Shown piece after piece: positions 1 to 8,783 of a stretch of 36,461 nt of DNA. Within the stretch, counting starts at the first letter, position 1. Every line of letters starts with the position of its first letter. The stretch lies in contig NZ_SPMZ01000002.1 in the NCBI RefSeq assembly GCF_012939995.1, positions 1 through 36,461 on the forward strand, read 5' to 3'. The translations under genes and the position numbers were made by a program. This DNA is from Candidatus Competibacter phosphatis. Lineage in GTDB: Bacteria; Pseudomonadota; Gammaproteobacteria; Competibacterales; Competibacteraceae. The notes below the pieces were generated by a model that saw only the letters and a list, made by a program, of their open reading frames with translations, made no database searches and had not been told where the DNA came from.

Positions 1-222
1 GTAGTTACCAAGGTGGTAGGCGTGTTTCGGGTCGATCTCCAGCGCCCGCTGGTAATAGCTTTCCGCTCTGTCCAGGTCGCCGCGCTGATCCGCCAGGAAA
101 TTCGCGTAGTTGCCGAGATTATTGACGTGTTTCGGGTTGGCCTCCAGCGCACGTTTGAAATAGGCCTCCGCCTCGTCCAGGTCACCACGTTTCCGTGCCA
201 GGAAAATCGCGTAGTTGCCGAG
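1..222 (-). repeat. Tandem 105-bp TPR-coding repeat units
   Basis: Two complete 35-residue units (222-118 and 117-13) and the start of a third (12-1) lie in register on the minus strand. Each begins LGNY and carries RGDLD, RALE and NPKH or DPKH at the same positions. The DNA is also alike between units, suggesting recent expansion of the array. It continues beyond the left edge. Confidence 0.8.
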
Positions 223-1537
223 AGTATCGGCATCGCTCGGCGCGGCGCCCACCATGCGTTTATAGAGCCGGTCAACCAATTCAGAGGAACTATTCTCCAG
301 TCTCTGAAGCAATACGCTGGTACCCCATTTCTCTTCACCTAAGGGAATATGATCCACGATAAACTCGATCACCCGCCGCCCTAGTGCATCATCGAGAATA
401 TTATTCAACGTATTCTGCTCTTGGGTCAGTTCTTCTGCTACTTTGTCTTTGAAAAGTAAAAAACTGCAGGTTACCTACCTCCCATTCGATAATAAGCTTA
501 AGCAGCGCTGATCTTCCACCATCCAGCCGGATCATATGCCGTAGATCACGTAAGGCTACCGAATAGTCCTTTTGCCGAAGCGCATCTTTAATCCTTTGCA
601 ACAGAATCTGCGCATCATGATCCAGCGCCGAAAGCATACTTCGCTCAATGGCGCGATAAGCCTCGAACAAATAGCCTCGGTGCCGCCTGAAGATATGCGG
701 TTCTTCGGTAAGCGCGAGCTGCGGGTGGTAGGGAATCTGTAACGACAGATCGATCTTAGCCCCCCAAGCCGCTTCAAAGGAAATCTTTGCCATCGCCTCT
801 CGCTGATCCAGAAGCGCATCTTCTCCATTGGGAACCGGGCTGAGAATGATTTGGAACCGTTTCTCGCCGGCCGTCGCTACCCGCAATGCCTTCAGAAACT
901 CGCAAGTCCCTTCAATATTCTGGCGGTTCAAGCCGCTCAGAATCATGAGGTAGTCGGCCAAATCACGGGTGCAGATACCCGCTTCGTCGGAAAAACCGGT
1001 TCGGCTATCCACGAGAACGTAATCATACAAATCCGCTTCCACGAGCTTCTGCTTGAAGGCACGGATCAGTGGCTCGCCCAAGCCTTCCTGATATAGCTCA
1101 CGCAAATTCAATGCATCGAAACGCTGTGCGTAATCGCCATCGAATTTGCCCGCCGGCATGATGTGGAGCGAACCATCCTTGAATTCACGAAGTTCTTCGG
1201 GGAGATGGTAGGGCTGAGTGTAACGCTCGGCGATCTCGCTGGCGGACAGGATAAACAAGTCCGCCGCCTCTCCACGCTCCTTGGCATCGCTCAGCAAATC
1301 CACGAATCCAAATTGTAACGGACGCCGCTTTGGCGCGCGTTCCTCCGGCGCAATATCGGGCGCATTTGGGTCGAGGTAGGAAAGCCCAGGAGCTTCCAGA
1401 TCGAGATCGAGGACCAGCACACGAAAACCCCGCCCGGCCAGGATACCGGCGGTGTTGATGAGCGCCATGCTACGTCCGACCCCTCCTTTGAAGGAGTAAA
1501 ACGTGACGAACGCAGCCTTGGGTTTTGCTTCGCTCAT
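1..1537 (-). CDS. MinD/ParA-like KGGVGR-variant ATPase with C-terminal TPR repeats (partial, one frameshift)
   Basis: Residues 17-23 read KGGVGRS, a deviant Walker A of the ParA/MinD class. The first (signature) lysine is kept, but the second lysine is Arg22. A DLDLEAPG segment follows at 44-51 and a Walker-B-like YDYVLVDSRTG at 171-181. The first frame stops at 401. In the next frame the protein continues without a break: about 45 helical residues, then TPR units of the form LGNYA-FLA-RGDLD-AE to the window edge. The frames join at an A6 run on the plus strand (458-463); removing one base restores a single protein of at least 511 residues. The gene starts 3 bp after the stop of the upstream gene, so it is the third gene of an operon. 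Such ATPase-repeat fusions often sit in signalling or conflict operons, but no function is assigned here. The C-terminus lies outside the window. The frameshift could be real or a sequencing error. Confidence 0.75.
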
Positions 1538-1540
1538 GTC

Positions 1541-2326
1541 TCAGGCAGCTTCGCAGAGCTTTGGAGTATGGGTTCTTGGGGCAACTTCTGGGCCAAGGGA
1601 TTTGCACAAGGCAGCCCAAAGCCCTGGGTTAGCCTCAGGACCACGAGGCGCTATCTTGGAGTTCGCCCATGCCCGCACGGGACCCACAAAACGCGAACCG
1701 CACCGTACCAAGACGGCCTGAATATCCTGGACGAATCGGTGGCGCTGCTTCGGTGGGAGATCGTCCCAAGCAAGATCGAGCTTGAGCGCGGCGGCCTGCC
1801 CGGCACGCTCGGTATCGGGCATTTTCGGCAATACTTCAATGGCGCATGCGGGATTGATCGCGAGCATGCCGGACAGAACCAAACCCGCATATTGTTCAGG
1901 GTCCTGCCTGAAAATACGCACCCAAAACTCCGCTGGCTGAGGCGGTGACATATCGACCAGCGCCGCCAACACCGCGAGCCGGATTTCAGTGGAAATCTGG
2001 CTCGCATCAGGGAAATGCTCAGCCAGTCGAACCAGCATTTGTACCGCTTCGGGATCTCTGAAGGCCGAAACCAGCGCAAGCAGTTCCTCCAAGTAGGCGG
2101 TTTCTCCCTGTCCATCCGCACAGAATCGACGAATCAGTTGCAGAGCCCCTTCTCTCAAAGAATCGCGGGTCGCGGGTTTCAGGGTCTTTTCCAGCCGTAA
2201 AATACCCAAGTGAGGAAACTCGTCTCTCGTGAGCAACGGCAACGGCTCCTGGCCACGTAGCGCCCGTTCCAGCCAGTTGCGAATCTCCTCATGATTCAGA
2301 TCATCAACAGACACCGGTGCATTCAT
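1541..2326 (-). CDS. Hypothetical protein, middle gene of the KGGVGR-ATPase operon
   Basis: A 261-residue soluble protein that I do not recognise. It is largely helical and Leu/Ala-rich, with repeated amphipathic segments in its middle part. This suggests a HEAT/ARM-like helical scaffold, but that is an impression from composition, not a domain hit. It has no signal peptide, membrane segment or obvious catalytic motif. It lies 11 bp downstream of the first operon gene and 3 bp upstream of the KGGVGR-ATPase, so it is almost certainly co-transcribed and translationally coupled. A role as adaptor or partner of the ATPase-TPR protein is inferred only from this arrangement. The reading frame is intact, unlike that of the next gene. 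Confidence 0.6.
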   Translation of the reverse strand: MNAPVSVDDLNHEEIRNWLERALRGQEPLPLLTRDEFPHLGILRLEKTLKPATRDSLREGALQLIRRFCADGQGETAYLEELLALVSAFRDPEAVQMLVRLAEHFPDASQISTEIRLAVLAALVDMSPPQPAEFWVRIFRQDPEQYAGLVLSGMLAINPACAIEVLPKMPDTERAGQAAALKLDLAWDDLPPKQRHRFVQDIQAVLVRCGSRFVGPVRAWANSKIAPRGPEANPGLWAALCKSLGPEVAPRTHTPKLCEAA

Positions 2327-2337
2327 CGCAATAGAGC

Positions 2338-3144
2338 CTACGCTTGGATAACGTGGAAAGGCAGCCGCAATCCCCGACTGGTCGTTTCAGGCATGACGAC
2401 TTCGGGCTGGGGTTCAAGCTTATCGAGATTGGGGGACAACGGTTCAGTCAGTCCCCAAGGAGCATCGGCCTCGGGTCGCGGTCGATAGTATGGATAATCC
2501 TCGGCATCGGCCACAGTCGGACGATGCAGCGGCGGCGAACCGGAATCGGCATGATTCCAGGCGAGGATGACCAAAGTGTTGCTCGACGTATAAGGCCCCA
2601 AACCGAGCGCCGTGCAAATGCCATGATGCGTTCGGGGCAACCGATCAAACGGATTCGCCTTGGCATCGACTGGGTTAAAAGTGGCCCAGACCAAATAATC
2701 GCCCAAAAGAGCTTCCCGCAGAAAGGTTTCGAACCCATCAGGATCGATCGAACCCGAGTATTTGAGGAGCAACTTCTTGGCTTGTTCCTTCGTGAGATCG
2801 CCATGGGAAGCCCTTGCGATGGCAGCGGCATGATGATCCAGCCCCTTGGCCCGACCGAGCGTCGCCGGACAATCCGCGGCAGGAATTACACGCCCTTTCC
2901 GTTTATGCGCCCGACAAGCCGTCTGCCAAGCACTGAGCGGCAAATCACCCCTGGCAAGTTGCGCGGCGAACACCTCCAACAGACTCGTAAAATCAGCGGT
3001 CGAAAGGGCCGTTTCATCGGCGATATTTCGACTGATTTGGCAATGCGTGCTACCCGTCAATCCAGCGGTGAACACCTCTTCCACCGCTTGCCGGGCATGG
3101 TCAGTCAAGTCAGCTAAAGCACGTTGGTAGGCGGAAAGCGGCAT
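2338..3144 (-). CDS. Hypothetical protein, first gene of the KGGVGR-ATPase operon
   Basis: A 268-residue protein that I do not recognise. The N-terminal 130 residues look helical and contain scattered Cys and His (for example THCQISR and a DHHAA segment). The middle carries aromatic and Gly-rich stretches such as GDYLVWATFNP. The last 70 residues are rich in Pro and Tyr (LHRPTVADAEDYPYYRPRPE) and are probably extended. It has no signal peptide, membrane helix or known catalytic motif. It heads a three-gene minus-strand operon, 11 bp before the next gene, with a promoter-like region just upstream. It could be the effector or sensor of the system, but the sequence alone does not decide this. 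Confidence 0.6.
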   Translation of the reverse strand: MPLSAYQRALADLTDHARQAVEEVFTAGLTGSTHCQISRNIADETALSTADFTSLLEVFAAQLARGDLPLSAWQTACRAHKRKGRVIPAADCPATLGRAKGLDHHAAAIARASHGDLTKEQAKKLLLKYSGSIDPDGFETFLREALLGDYLVWATFNPVDAKANPFDRLPRTHHGICTALGLGPYTSSNTLVILAWNHADSGSPPLHRPTVADAEDYPYYRPRPEADAPWGLTEPLSPNLDKLEPQPEVVMPETTSRGLRLPFHVIQA

Positions 3145-3191
3145 AAAATGAAGCGCAGCCTTTAAGGCAATGAGTTACTTGATTTTTTTTC

Positions 3192-3218
3192 AGTATAGAT
3201 TGACAGTCTGGATTTCAA
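3192..3218 (-). promoter_or_regulatory. Candidate promoter of the KGGVGR-ATPase operon
   Basis: On the minus strand a TATACT -10 box (3192-3197) lies 15 bp from a TTGAAA -35 box (3213-3218). The spacer is short, but both hexamers are good. The site is about 50 bp upstream of the first operon gene and downstream of the aceB terminator, so the operon should be transcribed independently. A small inverted repeat, GTCTG/CAGAC (3206-3210 and 3219-3223), straddles the -35 box. Confidence 0.4.
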
Positions 3219-3223
3219 CAGAC

Positions 3224-3236
3224 GACCGAAGCGGTC
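3224..3236. promoter_or_regulatory. Palindrome GACCG-AAG-CGGTC, possible operator
   Basis: A perfect 5-bp inverted repeat with a 3-bp centre, immediately upstream of the candidate -35 box of the KGGVGR-ATPase operon. Its position suits a regulator-binding site. It could also be a chance hairpin. Confidence 0.3.
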
Positions 3237-3265
3237 TCACAATCATCGACCGCGTACTGAACAGC

Positions 3266-3296
3266 AAAAAAACGGTGCCCGGTTTCCCGAACACCG
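3266..3296 (-). terminator. Intrinsic terminator downstream of aceB
   Basis: On the minus strand a 10-bp stem (3287-3296 with 3273-3282, including two U-G pairs) closes a GAAA tetraloop and is followed at once by seven U (3266-3272). It lies about 28 bp after the aceB stop and insulates aceB from the downstream KGGVGR-ATPase operon. Confidence 0.85.
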
Positions 3297-3324
3297 CTTC
3301 ATATCAAACACCGACCGAATCAGA

Positions 3325-4924
3325 TCAATCCATCGCCTCGTACAGCGGCAGGGTCAGGAACTCGGGGTAATCCGGCGACAGGCTCATCGTCTCGAAGATA
3401 CCGGCGGCCTGATCGTAGGTCGCGGTATCCTCGCCCTGGGCGGTGACGGTGGTTTTCACTTTAGCCAATTCCTCGGGGATCAGCGCGCGCACCATGTCGG
3501 CGGTAACCTTGCGACCATCGTCCAGAATCCCCTTCGGGCTGACCACCCACTGCCACACCTGCGAGCGGGAAATTTCGGCGGTGGCGGCATCTTCCATCAA
3601 GTTATGGATCGGCACGCATCCGTTGCCGGCCAACCAAGACCCCAGGTAGTGAATACCAACGTTGATGTTGTTGCGCAAGCCGGCTTCGGTGATGGGCTGC
3701 TCGGGTTGGAAGTCCAGGAAATTCTTGGCCGTGAACACCTCGTCCCGCTGCTTTTCCCACTGATTCGGCTGGTCACCCAGCACCTTGACGAATTCCTCGT
3801 GGGCAATCGGCACCAGGCCGGGATGCGCCACCCAGCCGCCGTCGAAACCGTCGTTGGCATCGCGGGTCTTGTCGTGGCGGATACCGGCCAGCGCTTTCTC
3901 GTTGGCGACCGGATCGTCCTTGATCGGAATCAGCGCCGACATGCCGCCCATCGCCGGCGCACCGCGCTTGTGGCAGATCTTGACCAATTGCAGGGCGTAG
4001 GAGCGCATGAACGGTACTTCCATGGTGATCGCGCCGCGATTGGCCAAGCAAAAGTTTTTTATTTTTCTTGAATTTCTTGATGCAGGAGAAAATATAGTCC
4101 CAACGCCCGGCATTCAGGCCAGCGGAATGCTCGCGCAGTTCGTAGAGAATCTCCTCCATCTCGAAGGTGGCAAGAATGGTTTCGACCAGTACGGTGGCCT
4201 TGATGGTTCCCTGCGGAATGCCCAACTCGTTTTGCGCCATCACGAAGATGTCGTTCCACAGCCGCGCTTCGAGGTGGCTCTCCATCTTCGGCAGGTAATA
4301 GAACGGGCCGGCGCCGCGAGCGATCTGTTCCTTGGCGTTGTGGAAGAACACCAGACCGAAATCGAAAATGCCGCCGGAAACGCGCTGGCCATCGACCGTC
4401 ACATGTTTCTCGTCCAAGTGCCAACCACGCGGCCGGATTTGCAGCGTGGCGATCCGGTCGTTGAGCTTGTACTCCTTGCCCACTTCATTGACAAAGCTGA
4501 GTTTCCGGCGGATCGCATCGACTAGATTCACTTGACCCTGAATTTGGTTGTACCAGTTGGGGCTGTTGGAATCCTCGAAGTCGGTCATGTAGGAATCGGC
4601 GCCGGAGTTATAGGCGTTGATGATCATCTTGCGCTCGACCGGACCGGTGATTTCGGTGCGGCGGCACTCCAGCGCCTTCGGCAGCGGCGCGACCTTCCAG
4701 TCGCCTTCGCGGATATTCTTGGTTTCCGGCAGGAAATTGGGCATCTCACCAGCGTCGATCCGAGCCTGGCGCTCGACCCGGGCCGCAAGCAACTGCTGGC
4801 GGCGTGGCTCGAAGGCGCGGTGCAGTTTGGCGACCAGGGTCAGGGCGTCGTGGGTCAGGATTTCGTCGAAACGGGGATGCATCGGGGCGTTGATCTGCAC
4901 GCCAGCGGGCAGGTTCAGGCTCAC
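3325..4924 (-). CDS. aceB: Malate synthase A (interrupted by one frameshift)
   Basis: Condenses glyoxylate with acetyl-CoA to malate, the second step of the glyoxylate shunt. The first frame starts at a GTG (4924) behind an AAGGAG ribosome site and shows family blocks such as [11 protein letters not shown] and [13 protein letters not shown]. It then goes out of frame at a T6 run (plus strand 4055-4060). The other frame continues with the expected [22 protein letters not shown] and the catalytic [14 protein letters not shown] block, whose Asp falls near residue 445. Removing one base gives 532 residues, the usual length of malate synthase A. The required shift is +1, so it does not match classical -1 programmed frameshifting on A-rich slippery sites. 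A homopolymer sequencing error is more likely than gene loss, because aceA next door is intact. Confidence 0.93.
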
Positions 4925-5037
4925 GGGTTGCTCCTTAACAATCGTTGTACGGTGGAAAACTGGCGAACGTCCGCCGCGATCGGAGGACGACGCGATTCGA
5001 TCATGATGATGGGAAGGTCAGGTTACAAGGCCAGCGC

Positions 5038-5067
5038 AAAAAACCCGGAGGGAGGCCCCGTCCGGGT
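5038..5067 (-). terminator. Intrinsic terminator downstream of aceA
   Basis: On the minus strand the 7-bp stem ACCCGGA/TCCGGGT (5061-5067 with 5043-5049) encloses a G/C-rich loop that can pair further, and ends in a run of U (5038-5043). It lies about 50 bp after the aceA stop and before aceB, so the two glyoxylate genes may be expressed at different levels. Confidence 0.75.
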
Positions 5068-5116
5068 GGATGCGGTCAGCGCCGCCGGCAACTGTGGAGG
5101 CGACGCGCGGCGTCGA

Positions 5117-6409
5117 TCAGTGGAACTGCTCTTCTTCGGTGGAGCCGGTCAGTGCCGTCACCGAGGAGACCCCGCCCTGAATCACGGTGGTCATGTCGTC
5201 GAAGTAGCCGGTGCCCACTTCCTGCTGGTGGGATACGAACGTGTAACCACGGTCGCGGGCGGCAAATTCGGGTTCCTGCACCTTCTCGACATAGGCGGAC
5301 ATGCCGCGTTTTACATAGTCCTGTGCCAGATCGAACATGTGGTACCACATGTTGTGAATGCCGGCCAGGGTGATGAACTGATACTTGTAACCCATCGCGC
5401 CCAGCTCGCGCTGGAACTTGGCGATGGTGGCGTCGTCCAGGTTCTTCTTCCAGTTGAACGAGGGCGAGCAGTTATAGGCCAGCAGTTTGCCGGGGAAGCG
5501 GTCACGGATCGCCTCGGCGAATTTCTTGGCGAAATTCAGATCCGGCGTGCCGGTCTCGCACCACACCATGTCGGCGTAAGGCGCATAGGCCAAACCACGG
5601 GATATCGCCTGCTCCAAGCCCTTGCGGGTCTTGTAGAAGCCTTCCACAGTGCGCTCGCCGGTGCAGAACGGCTTGTCGTTTTCGTCGCAGTCGCTGGTCA
5701 ACAGATCCGCGGCTTCGGCGTCGGTACGAGCCAGGATGATGGTCGGCACGCCGTACACATCGGCCGCCAGCCGGGCGGCGATCAATTTCTGCACCGCTTC
5801 CTGGCTCGGTACCAGCACCTTGCCACCCATGTGGCCGCACTTCTTGACCGAGGCCAGTTGATCCTCGAAATGGACACCGCCCGCGCCGGCGCGGATCATC
5901 GATTTCATCAGCTCATGGGCGTTCAACACGCCGCCAAACCCGGCTTCGGCATCGCCGACGATGGGCAGGAAATAGTCCACGAAATCCTTGTGGCCCGGAC
6001 CGATACCCCGAGCGCACTGGATTTCATCGGCGCGTTTGAAAGAGTTGTTGATGCGCTCAACCACCGCCGGCACCGAGTTAACCGGATACAGCGACTGATC
6101 GGGATACATGGACATGTAGGTGTTGTTGTCGGCCGCGACCTGCCAGCCGGACAGATAGATGGCCTTGATGCCGGCCTTGGCCTGCTGCATGGCTTGCCCG
6201 CCGGTCAGCGCGCCCAGACAGTTGACGTAGGGTTCGTTGTTAATGAGGTTCCACAGTTGCTCGGCTCCCCGCTGCGCCAAGCTGTACTCGACCGGTACGT
6301 TGCCGCGCAGCCGCACGACATCTTCGGCGGTGTAGCCGCGCGTGATGCCCTTCCAGCGGGGATTTTCGGCCCAATCATTCTTTAGTTGCTCAACGCTGAG
6401 GTACGCCAT
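5117..6409 (-). CDS. aceA: Isocitrate lyase
   Basis: Cleaves isocitrate to glyoxylate and succinate, the first step of the glyoxylate shunt, allowing growth on acetate or fatty acids. The start at 6409 gives 430 residues, close to the usual 430-435, and has AGAGGA 7 nt upstream. An upstream in-frame ATG would add 60 residues unlike the family. The signature KKCGHMGGK is present with the catalytic Cys at 191. The substrate and metal-binding blocks [19 protein letters not shown] and [11 protein letters not shown] are also intact. It lies 5' of aceB on the same strand, with a terminator between them. The long AT-rich leader suggests regulated expression. No damage is seen. Confidence 0.97.
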   Translation of the reverse strand: MAYLSVEQLKNDWAENPRWKGITRGYTAEDVVRLRGNVPVEYSLAQRGAEQLWNLINNEPYVNCLGALTGGQAMQQAKAGIKAIYLSGWQVAADNNTYMSMYPDQSLYPVNSVPAVVERINNSFKRADEIQCARGIGPGHKDFVDYFLPIVGDAEAGFGGVLNAHELMKSMIRAGAGGVHFEDQLASVKKCGHMGGKVLVPSQEAVQKLIAARLAADVYGVPTIILARTDAEAADLLTSDCDENDKPFCTGERTVEGFYKTRKGLEQAISRGLAYAPYADMVWCETGTPDLNFAKKFAEAIRDRFPGKLLAYNCSPSFNWKKNLDDATIAKFQRELGAMGYKYQFITLAGIHNMWYHMFDLAQDYVKRGMSAYVEKVQEPEFAARDRGYTFVSHQQEVGTGYFDDMTTVIQGGVSSVTALTGSTEEEQFH

Positions 6410-6465
6410 GTGCTGATCCTCTTTGAGGGTTACGGGCTTGGTTTGATGTCGGGCGAAGCGGCCGC

Positions 6466-6500
6466 AAAAAAAACGCCTCGGACTTGCCGCAAGATGCGGC
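6466..6500 (-). promoter_or_regulatory. Hairpin and U8 tract in the aceA leader
   Basis: About 60 nt before the aceA start, the minus strand has a GCCGC-ATCTT-GCGGC hairpin (6486-6500), followed 12 nt later by eight T (6466-6473). The gap is too long for a good intrinsic terminator, but an alternative pairing of CGCC with GGCG directly before the T run is possible. An attenuator-like role is speculative. The aceA promoter probably lies in the AT-rich stretch 6510-6600. Confidence 0.3.
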
Positions 6501-6665
6501 GAAACCATGATAATTTCATGTGAATTTCGTATTGCAAAATCAATCGCACAACAAGTAATTTCAATTATTCTAATGTGGCTATGCAGCATTTTACAAGCGG
6601 ATTACAACGACCCGGCAGTCCGTCCCTCACGAAAAGCATCGCGGCGGCGCGGGTTCCCTCGGCTT

Positions 6666-6678
6666 GCTAGAATCTAGC
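6666..6678. promoter_or_regulatory. Palindrome GCTAGA-A-TCTAGC upstream of glk
   Basis: A perfect 13-bp palindrome whose left half contains TAGAAT, a good -10 match for plus-strand transcription, about 50 bp before the glk start. No convincing -35 box is visible. It may be an operator overlapping the glk promoter. The rest of the 320-bp aceA-glk gap holds no other feature I can support. Confidence 0.35.
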
Positions 6679-6729
6679 GATCATCGACATTCAACTCTCA
6701 ACTCTCCCCGACCGCCCGGAACGACCGCG

Positions 6730-7690
6730 ATGCAAGAATTCCCGACTGGACCTCATGACCTGATCGCCGATATCGGCGGGACCAACGCCCGTTTTGCTCG
6801 GGTCGACGCCCATCGGCGGATTTACGCCGAGCAAATCTTGCTTGCGCCGACTTTACCGGCCTGACCGCCGCCGCCACGGCGTATCTGCAAGCGACCGGGG
6901 GGGCCGCGCCCCGACCCGGGCGGCCATCGCGGTCGCCACGCCGATCACCGGCGACTGGATCCAATTCACCAACAGCCATTGGTCGTTTTCGACGGAAACC
7001 ACGCGGCGGGAACTGGGGTTGGAACAATTGTTGATCCTGAACGACTTCACCGCCTTTGCGCTGTCGCTGCCGCTGCTGGGCGCGAACGAACGTCGGGCGG
7101 TCGGTGGCGGCGCGGCGGTCGCCGGCGAGCCCATCGGCCTGATCGGCGCCGGCACCGGCCTGGGCGTATCGGGTCTGGTGTGGTCCGGCGATCGCTGGCT
7201 GCCCTTACAGACCGAAGGCGGCCACGTCACCTTCTCGCCAACCGACGGGCGGGAATGGGCCATCGGCCAAATTCTGCACCGACGGTTCGGCCATGTCTCG
7301 CCGGAACGGCTGCTGTCCGGGCCGGGGTTGGTGAATCTCCATGCCGCGCTGGCGGAACTGGAGGGCTGGCCGGTGGAAGATCTGACGCCCGCCGACCTGA
7401 CCGAGCGCGCCTTGGCCGGGACTTGCCCACACAGTCAAGAGGTGCTGGAGCTGTTCTGCGGCGCCTTGGGCACGGCGGCCGGCAATCTGGCGATCACGCT
7501 CGGCGCGCGGGGTGGGGTGTATATCGGTGGTGGCATCGTGCCGCGCCTGGGCGATTTTTTCGACCGATCGACGTTTCGAAGCCGCTTCGAGGCCAAGGGT
7601 CGGTTCAGCACTTACCTGGCGGCGATCCCAACTTGGGTGATCACCGCCGCCAATCCGGCGCTGCGCGGCGTGGCGGCGGCCCTGACTTGA
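6730..7690 (+). CDS. glk: Glucokinase (interrupted by two frameshifts)
   Basis: Phosphorylates glucose to glucose-6-phosphate with ATP. The N-terminal ADIGGTNARFA phosphate-binding motif is in one frame (to 6864). A short stretch ADFTGLTAAATAYLQATGG follows in the second frame. The rest (TRAAIAVATPITGD, ILNDFTAFALSLP, GAGTGLGVSG, EGGHVTF, YIGGGIVPRLGDF) is in the third. The breaks are near 6846-6850 and at the G7 run 6897-6903; one added base at each restores about 320 residues, the usual length. Two losses so close together suggest sequencing error, although a decayed gene cannot be excluded. The start at ATG 6730 puts DIGGTN close to the N-terminus, as in the family. The gene converges on phhB. 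Confidence 0.9.
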
Positions 7691-7697
7691 GAAACCT

Positions 7698-8048
7698 TCA
7701 AACCGCCGAGTACTCGTCCGTGTACAACTCATTGACCTTGGCGGCCATGATGAAGTCGTTTTCGTGCAGGCCGCCGATCTTGTGAGTGTAAAATAATATG
7801 TTGGCATACCCCCAACCGAAGCGGATGTCCGGATGATGCCCTTCGCTCTCGGCCAAGTCGCCGACCCGGTTGACGAAGGCCAGGGCGGTGGCGAAGGTCT
7901 GGAATTCGAAGCGCCGTTCCAACCGGGTGCCATTTTCCCATAACCGCCAGCCAGGCGCTTGCGACAACAGAATTTCGGCTTCACCGAACGTGAGGGGGGA
8001 AACTCCACCTTGACAGGGCGTGCAGGTCTTCCGGGACAGGTCCATCAT
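7698..8048 (-). CDS. phhB: Pterin-4a-carbinolamine dehydratase
   Basis: Dehydrates 4a-hydroxytetrahydrobiopterin during cofactor recycling; family members can also act as transcription coactivators. The protein is about 116 residues and carries the active-site ESEGHHPDI block (His71, His72, Pro73, Asp74), preceded by FATALAFVNRVG and followed by the conserved strand and aromatic residues. Two ATGs are adjacent. GAGG sits only 3 nt before the first, so the second (8045) has better spacing and may be the true start. No phenylalanine hydroxylase gene is in the window. The gene converges on glk, with 7 bp between their stops. Confidence 0.93.
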   Translation of the reverse strand: MMDLSRKTCTPCQGGVSPLTFGEAEILLSQAPGWRLWENGTRLERRFEFQTFATALAFVNRVGDLAESEGHHPDIRFGWGYANILFYTHKIGGLHENDFIMAAKVNELYTDEYSAV

Positions 8049-8138
8049 GCACCTCGCTTGCTGGTTCGTCGATAATCCGCATCTGGCGTTTTAGAGCGGC
8101 GAAACCTGGAAAAATCCGCCAGAACGGGGCATTTCACT

Positions 8139-8144
8139 TATACT
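8139..8144 (+). promoter_or_regulatory. Possible -10 box for the c-heme/Nudix pair
   Basis: TATACT lies 35 bp upstream of the ATG at 8180, between the divergent phhB and c-heme genes. No good -35 box stands at the right distance, so this is tentative. Confidence 0.3.
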
Positions 8145-8179
8145 GACCGCCAAGTATTGACCGAAATGGAGAAATCCGC

Positions 8180-8773
8180 ATGCGCTACGCTTCAACTCTG
8201 GTCCTTGGCGCGATACTGACGGCCGGCATCGCCTTCGCCCGACCGCAGCCCGCCGACGAGCAACCGGATGTCAGCGCCGAGGTGAAAGCCAGCCGCGACG
8301 CCGCGCGACAGTTCGGCGGCGCATTGAAGGAAGCGCTGCAACAGGCGATCAAGACTGGCGGTCCGACCAACGGCATCGCGGTCTGCCACGACCAGGCCGG
8401 CCAGATCGCCGCCGATCTTGGCTCGAAACTGGATATGATCATCGGCCGAACCAGCCTCAAGACCCGCAACCCCGGCAACGCACCCGACAACTGGGAACTA
8501 GCCGTGCTCAAGCAGTTCGAGGCCCGCAAGGCCCAGGGCGAACCGGCCGACAAACTGGAATTCTTCGCGGTCATCGAGGACGACCAGGGACAGAAAACCT
8601 TTCGCTACATGAAGGCGATACCCACCGGCGCGCTGTGCCTGGCCTGTCATGGCGACAAACTCGATCCCGAAGTGGACGCCAAGCTGAAAGCGCTATACCC
8701 AAACGACACCGCCCGAGGCTTCAAGGAAGGGGATCTGCGCGGAGCCTTCACCATCGCCAAGCCATTGCCGTAG
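8180..8773 (+). CDS. DUF3365-type periplasmic c-heme protein
   Basis: A 197-residue exported protein. Residues 1-20 form a signal peptide ending in FARP after a hydrophobic core. The mature part matches the DUF3365/Tll0287-like fold known from heme-binding sensor domains. It has helical segments with AVCHDQAGQIA near residue 70, the strongly conserved RTSLKTRNPGNAPDNWE at 90-106, a paired-strand region (FFAVIEDD and FRYMKAIP), and one c-type heme site, CLACH, at 153-157. It would act in the periplasm as a redox or gas-sensing protein; the partner is unknown. A GGAG ribosome site precedes the ATG. The nudJ-like gene starts 10 bp after its stop, so the two are probably co-transcribed, although no functional link is known. 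Confidence 0.85.
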   Translation: MRYASTLVLGAILTAGIAFARPQPADEQPDVSAEVKASRDAARQFGGALKEALQQAIKTGGPTNGIAVCHDQAGQIAADLGSKLDMIIGRTSLKTRNPGNAPDNWELAVLKQFEARKAQGEPADKLEFFAVIEDDQGQKTFRYMKAIPTGALCLACHGDKLDPEVDAKLKALYPNDTARGFKEGDLRGAFTIAKPLP

Positions 8774-8783
8774 AGAGGACCGC

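Noticed and set aside
4051..4066. Programmed frameshifting in aceB at the A/T-rich run
   Set aside because: Restoring the frame needs a +1 shift, whereas slippery A-runs favour -1. The malate synthase family is not known to use recoding, so a sequencing error is simpler.
5076..5116. GC-rich repeats downstream of aceA as a REP element
   Set aside because: The pairing found is explained by the aceA terminator; no second copy is seen in the window.
4532..6385. Long plus-strand open frame across aceA and part of aceB
   Set aside because: It is the antisense shadow of aceA, whose motifs are complete on the minus strand; the plus-strand protein resembles no family.
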